In this document: one piece after another, positions 1 to 6,738 of the stretch
How positions within the stretch are numbered: position 1 is the stretch's first letter
Layout of the letters: each line of letters starts with the position of its first letter
Assembly (NCBI GenBank): GCA_021813195.1
Contig: JAKALI010000126.1
Location: forward strand, 1-9,228
Source: Pseudomonadota bacterium
GTDB taxonomy: Bacteria > Pseudomonadota > Alphaproteobacteria > Rhizobiales > Hyphomicrobiaceae
Length of the DNA stretch: 9,228 bases
Direction of reading: 5' to 3'
Made by a program: the position numbers and the translations under genes
The notes under the pieces: model-generated
Databases searched by the model: none
Told to the model about the DNA's origin: nothing
What the model saw: only the letters and a program-made list of their open reading frames with translations

Positions 1-1
1 C

Positions 2-1279
2 ACGCGCTGTGGGAAATGCGTCGAAGTTTGCCCCGTCGCCCAGCCGGCCGGCGTGGGCGAGGCGCCGCCTGAACAAGTGATCGCCGGCATCTTGGATCTG
101 GTGCGAAACGGCGATGGCACCGAGGCAGCGAAGGCCTGGGCCGGGGGCTGCGTCCTGACTGGTGACTGTATCGAGGCCTGCAACGACGGCGTCAATCCGC
201 GGTTCCTGCTGGCGATGGCGCGCGTTGCCATGGCGCGGCAAAACTCCGAATTGCGTGAGCGCCGCAAACGCGGGGTTGAATCTTTCCGCGCGGTGGCCGA
301 CGGCGTGAATGTACTTTCCCGCATGCAGCTTACCGAGGCGGAACTCGCCCGGCTCGGGCAACAGGTCGGCGGGCGCCTGCAAGACGGATCGACGGCAAAG
401 CCGGGCGAGCGCCCTGACTTTGTGTTCTATACCGGCTGCAACGTGCTGAAGACGCCACACATCGCACTGCTGGCGCTCGACATCATGGATGCGCTGGGCG
501 TCACCTATCGCGTCATGGGCGGTCCCTCGCATTGCTGCGGGGTCATCCAACTGCGTACTGGCGACACCGAGGTGTCCGGACGCCAAGCGACGAGTTCGCT
601 CGACAAATTGGCAGAGGGAAAAACCGGCGTCATCTCCTGGTGCCCGAGCTGCCACGTGCAGTTCACCGAAACGACCATCCCTGCGGTCGAGAAGATGCGC
701 GGCAGCCGGCCGTTCGAAATGACGCCCTTCATGTTGTTCCTGTCGGAGCGGCGAGAACGGCTGCGGCCTTTGCTCAAGAAGCCAGTACCCCTCCGGGTTG
801 CCTTGCACAAACACCCCGGTGTCAAAGGGGTGGTCGAGGCCGGCATAGCGCTGCTGGGCATGGTGCCGGGTATCGAAGTCGTAGACCTCGCCCAGCCCGC
901 CATCGGGCTCGCGGCGAACGCGCTCAACGCGCTGCCGGAATACAAGCGTGCGCTGCAGCGCGCGGAACTCGAAGCATCGGCGGCTGCTGGGGTGGACGCA
1001 CTGGCCGCCATCTACCACGTCGACCACCGCGAACTATGCGCGCACGAGCGCGACTGGCCGTTCCGCATCATCAATATCCTCGAAATCCTCGGCGAGAGCA
1101 TGGGCCTGCACCACGCCGATCATTTCAAGCGATTGAAGATCATGCAGGATGCCGATGCGATCGTTGCCGATTGCGGGGATCTAATTGCGTTGCACGGCCT
1201 GGACGTGGCTGCGGCGAGGGAAGTCGTGAACCATGCCATGCTCGCCGAACAGCCGCTGCCATTGAAACGGACGATCTGA
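2..1279 (+). CDS. Fe-S oxidoreductase with ferredoxin and CCG domains (HdrD/GlpC-like), 5'-truncated by window
   Basis: The frame is open from base 2, so the N-terminus lies outside the window; a GTG at 53 is only internal. Visible residues 3-11 read CGKCVEVCP, the last three cysteines of a [4Fe-4S] ferredoxin motif, and base 1 (c) fits the end of the missing first Cys codon. A second motif has C50, C56 and C60, with Thr53 where another Cys would be expected. Next comes a CCG (Hdr-type) motif: C146, C178-C179 and CPSC at 214-217, with the family's usual spacing. Such proteins carry electrons between flavin or quinone partners and a non-cubane Fe-S site. The second CCG motif normally found in this family is degenerate: no HDPC, no CCG, and HVDH near 339-342 where CPxC is expected. 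The stop is TGA at 1277-1279. The exact substrate cannot be told; HdrD-, GlpC- and GlcF-like proteins share this layout. Confidence 0.85.
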   Translation, partial: TRCGKCVEVCPVAQPAGVGEAPPEQVIAGILDLVRNGDGTEAAKAWAGGCVLTGDCIEACNDGVNPRFLLAMARVAMARQNSELRERRKRGVESFRAVADGVNVLSRMQLTEAELARLGQQVGGRLQDGSTAKPGERPDFVFYTGCNVLKTPHIALLALDIMDALGVTYRVMGGPSHCCGVIQLRTGDTEVSGRQATSSLDKLAEGKTGVISWCPSCHVQFTETTIPAVEKMRGSRPFEMTPFMLFLSERRERLRPLLKKPVPLRVALHKHPGVKGVVEAGIALLGMVPGIEVVDLAQPAIGLAANALNALPEYKRALQRAELEASAAAGVDALAAIYHVDHRELCAHERDWPFRIINILEILGESMGLHHADHFKRLKIMQDADAIVADCGDLIALHGLDVAAAREVVNHAMLAEQPLPLKRTI

Positions 1280-1505
1280 TTATCGACGGAGACACGAAGC
1301 CTAGAATTGAAACGCCGCAGTATAGGCTTTCATCGTGAGGAGAAATTTAGGCTGCATACTCATAAAATCGAATCATGATCTCTTCGCGCCGGAAGCGATC
1401 GAAATACTGCGCTGCCACGAAATGACGCGAAGGGCCATTTCCGGTTGTTGGCGGATATTCAGATTCCTTTGCGAACTATTAACGACAAGCAAAACCCACC
1501 GGTTT
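1280..1505. other. Non-coding stretch between the Fe-S gene and the IS remnant
   Basis: I see no supported gene here. The only open frame is a short GTG-initiated one at 1335 that runs into the IS-derived sequence below and has no recognisable protein features before it. No T-run hairpin ends the Fe-S gene. Confidence 0.5.
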
Positions 1506-1666
1506 GAGGCCGACGAGGGCATCGAGGTGGGCAAGGATCGAGTCCAGCGCATCTGGCGCCGGGGAGGGGCTGAAAGTGCCACAGAAGCACCCCAAGAGAG
1601 CCAAGCTTTGGCATCAACGATGCCTCCTGGATCCCGCTGAGGCCGGATAGGTTTCGGTTTTGGACT
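1506..1666 (+). pseudogene. IS3-family transposase (OrfB) internal fragment, frameshifted
   Basis: Three frames in succession spell pieces of the DNA-binding-to-catalytic linker of IS3-family OrfB. From 1515: EGIEVGKDRVQRIWRR. From 1564, after one extra G in the G-run at 1561-1564: REGLKVPQKHPKRAKLW. From 1616, after another extra base: NDASWIPLRP, followed by a Trp. As remembered, the intact family reads EGLKVP, then LW.NDGSC.RLRPE, then a conserved HVWS. Only about 160 bp of a roughly 800-bp gene survives; the catalytic DDE core, OrfA and terminal repeats are absent. It is a dead fossil lying just past the 3' end of the converging ABC operon. The assignment rests on remembered family motifs; the frameshifts themselves are read directly. 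Confidence 0.7.
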
Positions 1667-1734
1667 TAAAGTTGCGCAAAGGCACAATTTCTGGCGACGT
1701 GCGACTATACGTCGAATCGCAGTAGCAGGCGCGA

Positions 1735-3042
1735 TCAAATAGGATTATCGAGGCTGAAGCGCTCTGACCTGTCGTCATACGCAAACGCTTCCCCGAATCT
1801 CCCCCAAGCAATGACCGCTCTCAACGTCTGCTCCGCCGCGTCAGAGGTTATGTGGTCTTCCAGCTCATCAAGGAACCTGGTTTTCGGTGCCTCGTGATTG
1901 GCCCTGTCTTGCAGGATACGGCGGATATGTGCGGCGAGCGGAACATGGGCCATGAGTTGACGTTGGAAGAGCTTCTTTCTGCCATCGACGTCGCTCTCCG
2001 CGAATTGGCGGCCAAGATCGGTCAACCGGATATCGCCACCTTCAACTTCGCCAAACCTGAAAAGCTGTAGGGTCTCGGCAATCGGGAAGAGGTCATCTAC
2101 CTCCATCTGCGATGACCGTGCAAATTCAGGTAAATCTGCCTTTCCGTTGTATGGCTCGCCGGCCACCGCCTCGACTAGGCCGGCCATTGAGTTCGCGGAG
2201 ACGCGCGGCAAGACCATTTCAATGCCGAGGCCTGGGAAACGTTCCCCGAATGGGCGTGCGGTAGTCGGTGTCTGTTGGGCAGTCATTGCGACATAGATGC
2301 GTTCGACCAAATCGCGGAAAGCCGGGTCAAGACGGTTGCGCGGCTGCGGCAGCGATACCTTGATCTCTTCGAGAATGTGACCCGGATTGCGTGAGAACAC
2401 GAGAATTCGGTCGCACATCAACACCGCCTCCTCGATGTTGTGCGTAACAATCAAAACGCCCTTAATAGGGAGTCGTCCTTCCTCCCAAAGGTCCAGCAGG
2501 TCGGTACGCAAAGTTTCAGCCGTCAGCACGTCGAGCGCTGAAAACGGTTCATCCATCAGCAGAATGTTGGGATGAACGACAAGCGCGCGCGCAAGGCCGA
2601 CGCGCTGGCGCATGCCACCGGAAAGCTCCCGCGGATAGGCGGACTCGTAGCCATCCAGACCAATCAGATCGATAGCAGCCAGAGCGCGCTTACGAATTTC
2701 AGCATCCGGCAGCCGGAGCGCTTCCAAACCGAGCTGAACGTTTTCCAGAACCGTCAACCACGGAAAAAGAGCAAATGTCTGGAACACCATGGCGATGCCC
2801 GGAGCCGGACCGCTCAAGGGTGCGCCTTGATACATGATGTTGCCGGACGCCGGTCGGGCGAGTCCGGCAATGAGACGCAGAAGCGTAGATTTGCCGGAAC
2901 CAGATCGGCCTAGCAATCCTATGATCTCGTCTTCCTTAAGCTCGAAGTTGATGTCATCCAGCACCAGGAGTTGATCGCCGTCGGGCTTAGGAAACGCCTG
3001 CCGTACCGCACTGACCGTCAACAGCGCATCGCTCATCGCCAT
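1735..3042 (-). CDS. ABC transporter ATP-binding protein, nitrate/sulfonate/taurine type, with C-terminal AAA-associated domain
   Basis: This is the cytoplasmic ATPase of an importer. Walker A GRSGSGKST is at residues 45-53, the Q-loop Gln at 88, the signature LSGGM at 140-144, Walker B ILLMDE at 160-165 and the switch His at 201 (THN). All catalytic motifs are intact, so it should hydrolyse ATP. The ABC domain (about 1-255) most resembles SsuB/TauB/NrtD. Residues about 278-425 form an extra domain typical of the AAA-associated C-terminal family (PF09821/COG4754), making the protein 435 aa rather than the usual 250-280. It follows the permease by 6 bp. GAGGAG (3050-3045) lies only 2 nt before the ATG at 3042 but 8 nt before a second in-frame ATG at 3036, so translation may really start two codons later. 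The substrate cannot be deduced. Confidence 0.93.
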   Translation of the reverse strand: MAMSDALLTVSAVRQAFPKPDGDQLLVLDDINFELKEDEIIGLLGRSGSGKSTLLRLIAGLARPASGNIMYQGAPLSGPAPGIAMVFQTFALFPWLTVLENVQLGLEALRLPDAEIRKRALAAIDLIGLDGYESAYPRELSGGMRQRVGLARALVVHPNILLMDEPFSALDVLTAETLRTDLLDLWEEGRLPIKGVLIVTHNIEEAVLMCDRILVFSRNPGHILEEIKVSLPQPRNRLDPAFRDLVERIYVAMTAQQTPTTARPFGERFPGLGIEMVLPRVSANSMAGLVEAVAGEPYNGKADLPEFARSSQMEVDDLFPIAETLQLFRFGEVEGGDIRLTDLGRQFAESDVDGRKKLFQRQLMAHVPLAAHIRRILQDRANHEAPKTRFLDELEDHITSDAAEQTLRAVIAWGRFGEAFAYDDRSERFSLDNPI

Positions 3043-3044
3043 AT

Positions 3045-3051
3045 CTCCTCA
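3045..3051 (-). promoter_or_regulatory. Shine-Dalgarno overlapping the permease stop codon
   Basis: On the minus strand the bases read TGAGGAG: the permease stop TGA is also the start of the ATPase gene's ribosome-binding site. This arrangement favours translational coupling, keeping permease and ATPase production linked. Its spacing favours the ATG at 3036 over that at 3042. Confidence 0.65.
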
Positions 3052-4779
3052 TCCCATTCGCGACTTACGTTCGGCCAGCCAATAGAGCGGACGCCAGACC
3101 GAGCGATTGATGGCGACCACATAGAAGCTCATGACGGCGATACCGAGCACGACGCGGTGCATGTCTCCGGCTTCGGTTGCCTGGGCAATATAAGCCCCAA
3201 TCCCTTGTGCTTGCAGATGCGTATTGCCCCAGGAGGCGACCTCGGCAACGATGCTAGCGTTCCAGGAGCCGCCGGAAGCGGTAATAGCGCCGGTTACGTA
3301 GTAGGGAAATACGGCGGGAAGCGCGATCTTGCGCCACCAGAGCCACCCGCGAACCTGTAAGTTCGTGCCGACATCGCGCAATTCGGACGGAATCGCCGAT
3401 GCGCCCGCGACCACGTTGAAAAGAATGTACCACTGCGTGCCCAGGATCATCAGCGGGCTCAGCCAAATGTCCGGGCTGAGCGCGAAGGCCACGATCGCCG
3501 ATACCGCAAGCGGGAACAGTACATTCGCGGGAAAAGCGGCCAAGAATTGAGCGATCGGCTGCGTGAGCTGCGCAACAGCAGGTCTCAATCCAATAAGAAC
3601 CCCAAGAGGCAGCCAGATCACGCTCGCCAGTACGATCAGCACAGTTACGCGGATCAGGGTGTAGAATCCCAGCAGGGCGGCATGAGCAATCTCTCCAATC
3701 GACAGAGTCGACAGGATGAAACGCCCGATCTGCCAGAAAGCCAGCGCCGTGAAGACGACAAGCAGCAACAACCACACCAGGTCGACCCGGTGCGCCAACG
3801 TATCGGACGATTGCCCGGTTGGCCTGTAGTTGCGCGAGATAAACGGCACGGAGTAGGTCTGACGAAACAGTCTGCCGATCGGCCGGCTGACCGCCGGCAC
3901 GAGTTCCGATCGGCGAAGGACGTCGAGTACCCAAGACTTAGGCGGTGCGACACCTGCTTGCTGTTCGAAGCGGAAGCGGTCAGACCAAGCAACCAAAGGA
4001 CGAAACAACACCTGATCGTAGATAAGAATGACCACAAGCATGGCCCCAACGGCCCAACTAACCGCGGTCAAGTCCTTCCGTTCGATTGCGAGCGCGATAT
4101 ACGAACCGATTCCCGGCAGCGTAATCGTGGTCTTGCCGACGGTTATCGCCTCCGACGCCACCACGAAGAACCAACTTCCCGACATCGATACCATCATGTT
4201 CCAGATGAGCTGCGGCATGGCGAAGGGAACCTCCACACGCCAGAACTGCATCCAAGGCGACAAACGAAAGGTGCGGGAAGCCTCGATAAGCTCGACTGGT
4301 ACCGTGCGGAGTGACTGGTAAAAGCTGAAGGCCATATTCCAGGCTTGACTGGTGAAGATCGCGAAGATCGCGGCAAATTCCGCGCCAAGGACCCTTCCAG
4401 GCGCCAGGGACATGAAAAAGACGACCGTGACAGAGATGAAACCGAGAATAGGTACCGATTGAAGAATATCGAGCAGCGGGACGAGGAGAAGCTCGGCGCG
4501 CCGACTTTTTGCTGCGACCGTCGCGTAGGTGAACGTGAAAAACAGCGAAACAATTAGCGCCAGCAGCATCCGGAGCGTTGTGCGTGCCGCATATTCAGGC
4601 AAATGATTGGGCGCAAGCGATATTGCCGTACTTCTCGCTTCAGACAGAGGCAGCAAGACGTGGCGGCTACCCTCCGAAAAAAAGACGATCAGGCCCAACG
4701 TCAAGAGCATGGCGAGTACGTCCCACGACGAAACCCCGCGGACGGACTTCTCGATCGAAACGGGTAATATTCCTCGCAT
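3049..4779 (-). CDS. ABC transporter permease with two fused transmembrane domains, nitrate/sulfonate/taurine type
   Basis: This is an inner-membrane permease of 576 aa, about twice the length of a SsuC/TauC permease. It contains two copies of the binding-protein-dependent permease domain, roughly 65-270 and 370-575, joined by a polar linker (about 271-330). Copy 1 has an EAA coupling loop at 163-185 (ELIEASRTF...VEVP); copy 2 has a diverged one at 466-488 (ELRDVGTNL...IALP). The duplication also shows in GIGSYIALAIERKDL (224-238) against GIGAYIAQATEAGDM (526-540), and in FRPL against WRPL near each domain end. About twelve hydrophobic segments are visible. One polypeptide can therefore supply the whole translocation pore for the ATPase encoded 6 bp downstream. 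The ATG at 4779 is the only plausible start: an in-frame TAA lies eight codons upstream with no other start codon between. Its Shine-Dalgarno is weak. Confidence 0.92.
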   Translation of the reverse strand: MRGILPVSIEKSVRGVSSWDVLAMLLTLGLIVFFSEGSRHVLLPLSEARSTAISLAPNHLPEYAARTTLRMLLALIVSLFFTFTYATVAAKSRRAELLLVPLLDILQSVPILGFISVTVVFFMSLAPGRVLGAEFAAIFAIFTSQAWNMAFSFYQSLRTVPVELIEASRTFRLSPWMQFWRVEVPFAMPQLIWNMMVSMSGSWFFVVASEAITVGKTTITLPGIGSYIALAIERKDLTAVSWAVGAMLVVILIYDQVLFRPLVAWSDRFRFEQQAGVAPPKSWVLDVLRRSELVPAVSRPIGRLFRQTYSVPFISRNYRPTGQSSDTLAHRVDLVWLLLLVVFTALAFWQIGRFILSTLSIGEIAHAALLGFYTLIRVTVLIVLASVIWLPLGVLIGLRPAVAQLTQPIAQFLAAFPANVLFPLAVSAIVAFALSPDIWLSPLMILGTQWYILFNVVAGASAIPSELRDVGTNLQVRGWLWWRKIALPAVFPYYVTGAITASGGSWNASIVAEVASWGNTHLQAQGIGAYIAQATEAGDMHRVVLGIAVMSFYVVAINRSVWRPLYWLAERKSRMG

Positions 4780-4857
4780 CCCGACGCCGTATATGTCGTT
4801 TTAATGCCAGACGCCCCGGAAGGGGTTCAGTCAAGCCCTCGATCTTCTGCACAGAAA

Positions 4858-4885
4858 CTGATATCGAACAGTTCTATGATGTCCA
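4858..4885 (-). promoter_or_regulatory. Possible sigma70-type promoter for the ABC operon
   Basis: On the minus strand, TGGACA (4885-4880, 5/6 to consensus) is followed after 16 nt by TATCAG (4863-4858, 4/6). This would give a leader of roughly 70 nt before the permease ATG. That leader carries a CCCC/GGGG hairpin at 4825-4814. The -10 match is weak and alphaproteobacterial promoters vary, so this is only a candidate. Confidence 0.25.
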
Positions 4886-5261
4886 GATGAAAGAGCGCCT
4901 TTCGGGGCGCTGCGGCATGGGTATCCACCCTACCAATCTTCCAAACCACCGTCCGGCGTTCGCTACCAGAACGTGCCGATCTCGGCCCCGACGAGGTGAA
5001 CGAGTTCGCCTTTATTCCGCTGGGCTGATGATTCGGTTAGCCCGAACCGTGCTTGTGGTCTGCCAAGCCATGTATTGGTGGGGATTGTTCGACATCGAGG
5101 GGGTTAGGCGGGGCACTAAATTTAGCGCGGCGATAAGGTCGTTGGCGTGGCGCTTGATTCGCCTTTGCCACTGAATTGCAATACTTGGCCGACTATAATT
5201 ACGTAGGCGACGGGGGCGTCCGAAAAGATCCGTACCGCGATGTACGACGAATGCTTTGTCT

Positions 5262-5285
5262 GAGGACCGCGACAACGTTGTCCTC
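5262..5285 (-). other. Stem-loop just downstream of the lytic transglycosylase gene
   Basis: GAGGAC (5262-5267) and GTCCTC (5280-5285) form a 6-bp inverted repeat, and the perfect 12-bp palindrome GACAACGTTGTC (5271-5282) overlaps it. It starts 16 nt after the transglycosylase stop. There is no T-run, so it is not a classic intrinsic terminator; it could protect a 3' end or bind a protein. Confidence 0.4.
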
Positions 5286-5301
5286 TAGCCCATTAAACTC
5301 G

Positions 5302-6219
5302 CTAGCCTGAGTTCGTGTCTTCGCGCGCTTTGCGCATCTTGCGGTCCGCCCATGCTTTAAGGTCGAAAACCGTGAAATGTTCAAGAAATGGGTTGGCTCT
5401 TACGATTTGGCTCCGCGTCGTTCGGCCTGTGGAATCGGCTTTTGCCATAACAAGTGCAGCGTCGGCGTTGTCAGGCGCCGAAAGTATTGCCAACGCACCA
5501 GCTCTGCCGGCGAAGTGAGTTAGGAAAACCGTGCCAGCGTTGACCGGCAGGCCCCGCCGCCTCAATAGCGTGAGATTTTGCTCGATCGAGCGGAGCATGA
5601 TCGCGTGGGTCAGTTTCGGGTTGCGTCGAAGGTCGAGCAACTCGCTCGCGTTATGGCCTTTGGCCAGATCGGGGCGGTATTTTCGAATTAGCTCCAGCCA
5701 GGTTTGATTAAGAAATTGGCCGGAGCCTTCGGCACTAGAGTGGCTATTTCTCGCATTTGGATCGCCTCTCGATTCAATTCTAATAATTCGTTTTGCCAAG
5801 GAGTTGATGGCAGCAATTCCGTTTAGGTCATCCCTTCTATCGAAATACCAATTCGAGCTTGTCTTGTATAAACATATGAAACAAACCGCTACGAGAAGTA
5901 TGCCAACAATAAGCCAAAGAACCAAACTGCCGCGAGGGCTATCGAGGCCGGGAGGTGTGGTCTCTTTTATCGGTGCGGACTGAAGAAAGCTAAAAGCCTC
6001 ATCGGATTCTGTGGCAAGAGAATTACACTGGCCATCGATCAATGCAGCAGCGGCGTCTGATACTAACAAGAGCTGCTTTTCTATATCGCCAAAGATGACA
6101 GCCCTCTCCAGGTCCGACACGGCTGACAAGGCGTTCAACGCCTCGCTCCCTGGCTGTAAGACTCCATGGGCGACACCGATCGGATACCGAACGATCTGTG
6201 TGACGGCGTCCGTGTCCAT
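5302..6219 (-). CDS. Membrane-anchored lytic transglycosylase (SLT domain)
   Basis: A 305-aa protein with three parts: a 97-residue N-terminal region without recognised motifs, one transmembrane helix at 98-117, and a transglycosylase-type (SLT) domain from about 138. The SLT hallmark IIRIESRGDPNA (145-156) carries the probable catalytic acid Glu149, and GSGQFLNQTWL (165-175) matches the second family motif. The C-terminal part (GLPVNAGTVFLTHFAG, 223-238, and NPFLEHFTVFDLKAW, 276-290) is like that of rhizobial SLT proteins as I recall them. Such enzymes cleave peptidoglycan glycan strands in the periplasm, often to pass secretion or conjugation machines or phage tails through the wall. The ATG at 6219 is the only start before an upstream in-frame TGA, but no clear Shine-Dalgarno precedes it. 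It stands alone on its strand. The gene is visibly richer in A+T than its neighbours, which suggests acquisition. Confidence 0.82.
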   Translation of the reverse strand: MDTDAVTQIVRYPIGVAHGVLQPGSEALNALSAVSDLERAVIFGDIEKQLLLVSDAAAALIDGQCNSLATESDEAFSFLQSAPIKETTPPGLDSPRGSLVLWLIVGILLVAVCFICLYKTSSNWYFDRRDDLNGIAAINSLAKRIIRIESRGDPNARNSHSSAEGSGQFLNQTWLELIRKYRPDLAKGHNASELLDLRRNPKLTHAIMLRSIEQNLTLLRRRGLPVNAGTVFLTHFAGRAGALAILSAPDNADAALVMAKADSTGRTTRSQIVRANPFLEHFTVFDLKAWADRKMRKAREDTNSG

Positions 6220-6289
6220 TTGCGGCGACCGTTCGACGTTGCGAGAACTTCATATGGTCAATCGAAAGCACGAAGTGGTTAATGAAAAA

Positions 6290-6317
6290 ATAATATTCGA
6301 CGGTGTCAGCCAGTCAG
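6290..6317 (-). promoter_or_regulatory. Possible sigma70-type promoter for the lytic transglycosylase
   Basis: On the minus strand, CTGACT (6317-6312, 4/6) is followed after 16 nt by TATTAT (6295-6290, 5/6). Transcription would start near 6283, leaving a leader of about 63 nt. The -35 lies inside the inverted repeat at 6302-6340, so a protein bound there could block it. Confidence 0.35.
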
Positions 6318-6340
6318 ACTCCTGAGGCCGATGTGACACC
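6302..6340. repeat. Inverted repeat GGTGTCA/TGACACC
   Basis: Perfect 7-bp arms at 6302-6308 and 6334-6340 with a 25-nt spacer that itself contains TCAG/CTGA. It lies over the candidate transglycosylase promoter, so an operator or leader hairpin is possible. No T-run follows on either strand. Confidence 0.5.
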
Positions 6341-6342
6341 CG

Positions 6343-6378
6343 TGCGCCGGCGAATGGAATACTGGACCCGCCGGCGCA
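6343..6378. repeat. Inverted repeat TGCGCCGGCG/CGCCGGCGCA
   Basis: Perfect 10-bp GC-only-core arms at 6343-6352 and 6369-6378 with a 16-nt spacer. On the plus strand it is followed by TATAAAAAAATATG, not a T-run, so it is not an intrinsic terminator. It starts 3 bp after the previous repeat ends. Confidence 0.6.
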
Positions 6379-6440
6379 TATAAAAAAATATGAAGAGGCA
6401 ACGATGACGAACGCCAGCGTGTGAATTACACAAATTTAAG

Positions 6441-6564
6441 TTGCTAGACTGCGTTAGTCCGAGTTCGCTTCACCGGTGCGCGCGAGCTTCCTGTTTAGCC
6501 GTTTACAGGTAGTGAGAAACCCTCCACTATGCGCATAGCCGCACCTCGTTGGTGCGGTTTTTTT
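6441..6564 (+). ncRNA. Candidate small structured RNA ending in an intrinsic terminator
   Basis: A terminator at 6539-6564 has no protein gene in front of it on its strand. The bases before it can fold into successive small hairpins: GACT/AGTC (6447-6459), CCTGT/ACAGG (6490-6509), TAGTG/CACTA (6510-6529), and the palindrome TATGCGCATA (6528-6537). A six-codon open frame with AAGAGG 5 nt upstream (ATG 6404, stop 6422-6424) lies just before. No family is recognised, no clear promoter was found, and the 5' end is a guess. Confidence 0.35.
6539..6564 (+). terminator. Strong Rho-independent terminator
   Basis: CCGCACC (6539-6545) and GGTGCGG (6551-6557) form a perfect 7-bp stem with a TCGTT loop, followed at once by seven T (6558-6564). 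No other hairpin in the window has a T-run like this, and its orientation shows a plus-strand transcript ending here. Confidence 0.88.
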
Positions 6565-6677
6565 GTAAGAAGCCGAGCGACAGCGACTTGGTGCGCCACC
6601 TGCACTCATTTGCGAACGCTAGGATTGGCTATTACGCTAGCCCGGTAATATCACAACTTCACTCAATGCAGCGCTTT

Positions 6678-6738
6678 AGAACCGTACAGACGAGTGCGCC
6701 CGGATTCGTCTAGGTTCTGAAACTGTTGCCGCCTAGAC
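6678..6738. repeat. Competing hairpins with a shared arm
   Basis: Hairpin 1: AGAACC (6678-6683) plus AGACGA (6688-6693) pair with TCGTCT (6706-6711) plus GGTTCT (6713-6718), 12 pairs in all. Hairpin 2: GTCTAGG (6708-6714) pairs with CCTAGAC (6732-6738). The two share bases 6708-6714 and cannot form together, as in attenuators or riboswitch expression platforms. No gene with a clear start follows closely. Confidence 0.4.

Larger units (their letters stand above)
4780..5301. other. Gene-free interval upstream of the ABC operon
   Basis: Over 500 bases hold no supportable gene. Open frames on both strands lack ribosome-binding sites and recognisable residues. The interval contains a possible operon promoter, small GC-rich hairpins at 4814-4825 (CCCC/GGGG) and 4894-4911 (AGCGCC/GGCGCT), and a stem-loop just past the transglycosylase stop. 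Confidence 0.5.

Noticed and set aside
532..1338. A 268-codon open frame overlapping the Fe-S gene
   Set aside because: It is Arg/His/Ala-rich without motifs, as expected of a GC-rich shadow of the real reading frame.
3547..4314. A 255-codon plus-strand frame within the permease gene
   Set aside because: Highly charged, Arg/Asp/Gln-rich antisense shadow of membrane-helix codons.
4894..4911. AGCGCC/GGCGCT hairpin as a terminator
   Set aside because: No T-run follows on the plus strand and only a short CTTT on the minus; no gene ends next to it.
4891..5028. A short open stretch ending in DEVNEFAFIPLG as a gene remnant
   Set aside because: It has no start codon or family I recognise, and is short enough to be chance.
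6253..6275. A tts-box-like element (GTCA followed by ATCGAAAGC) suggesting type III secretion control
   Set aside because: Four bases of the usual spacing are missing, and it points away from the transglycosylase gene; no other type III feature is present.
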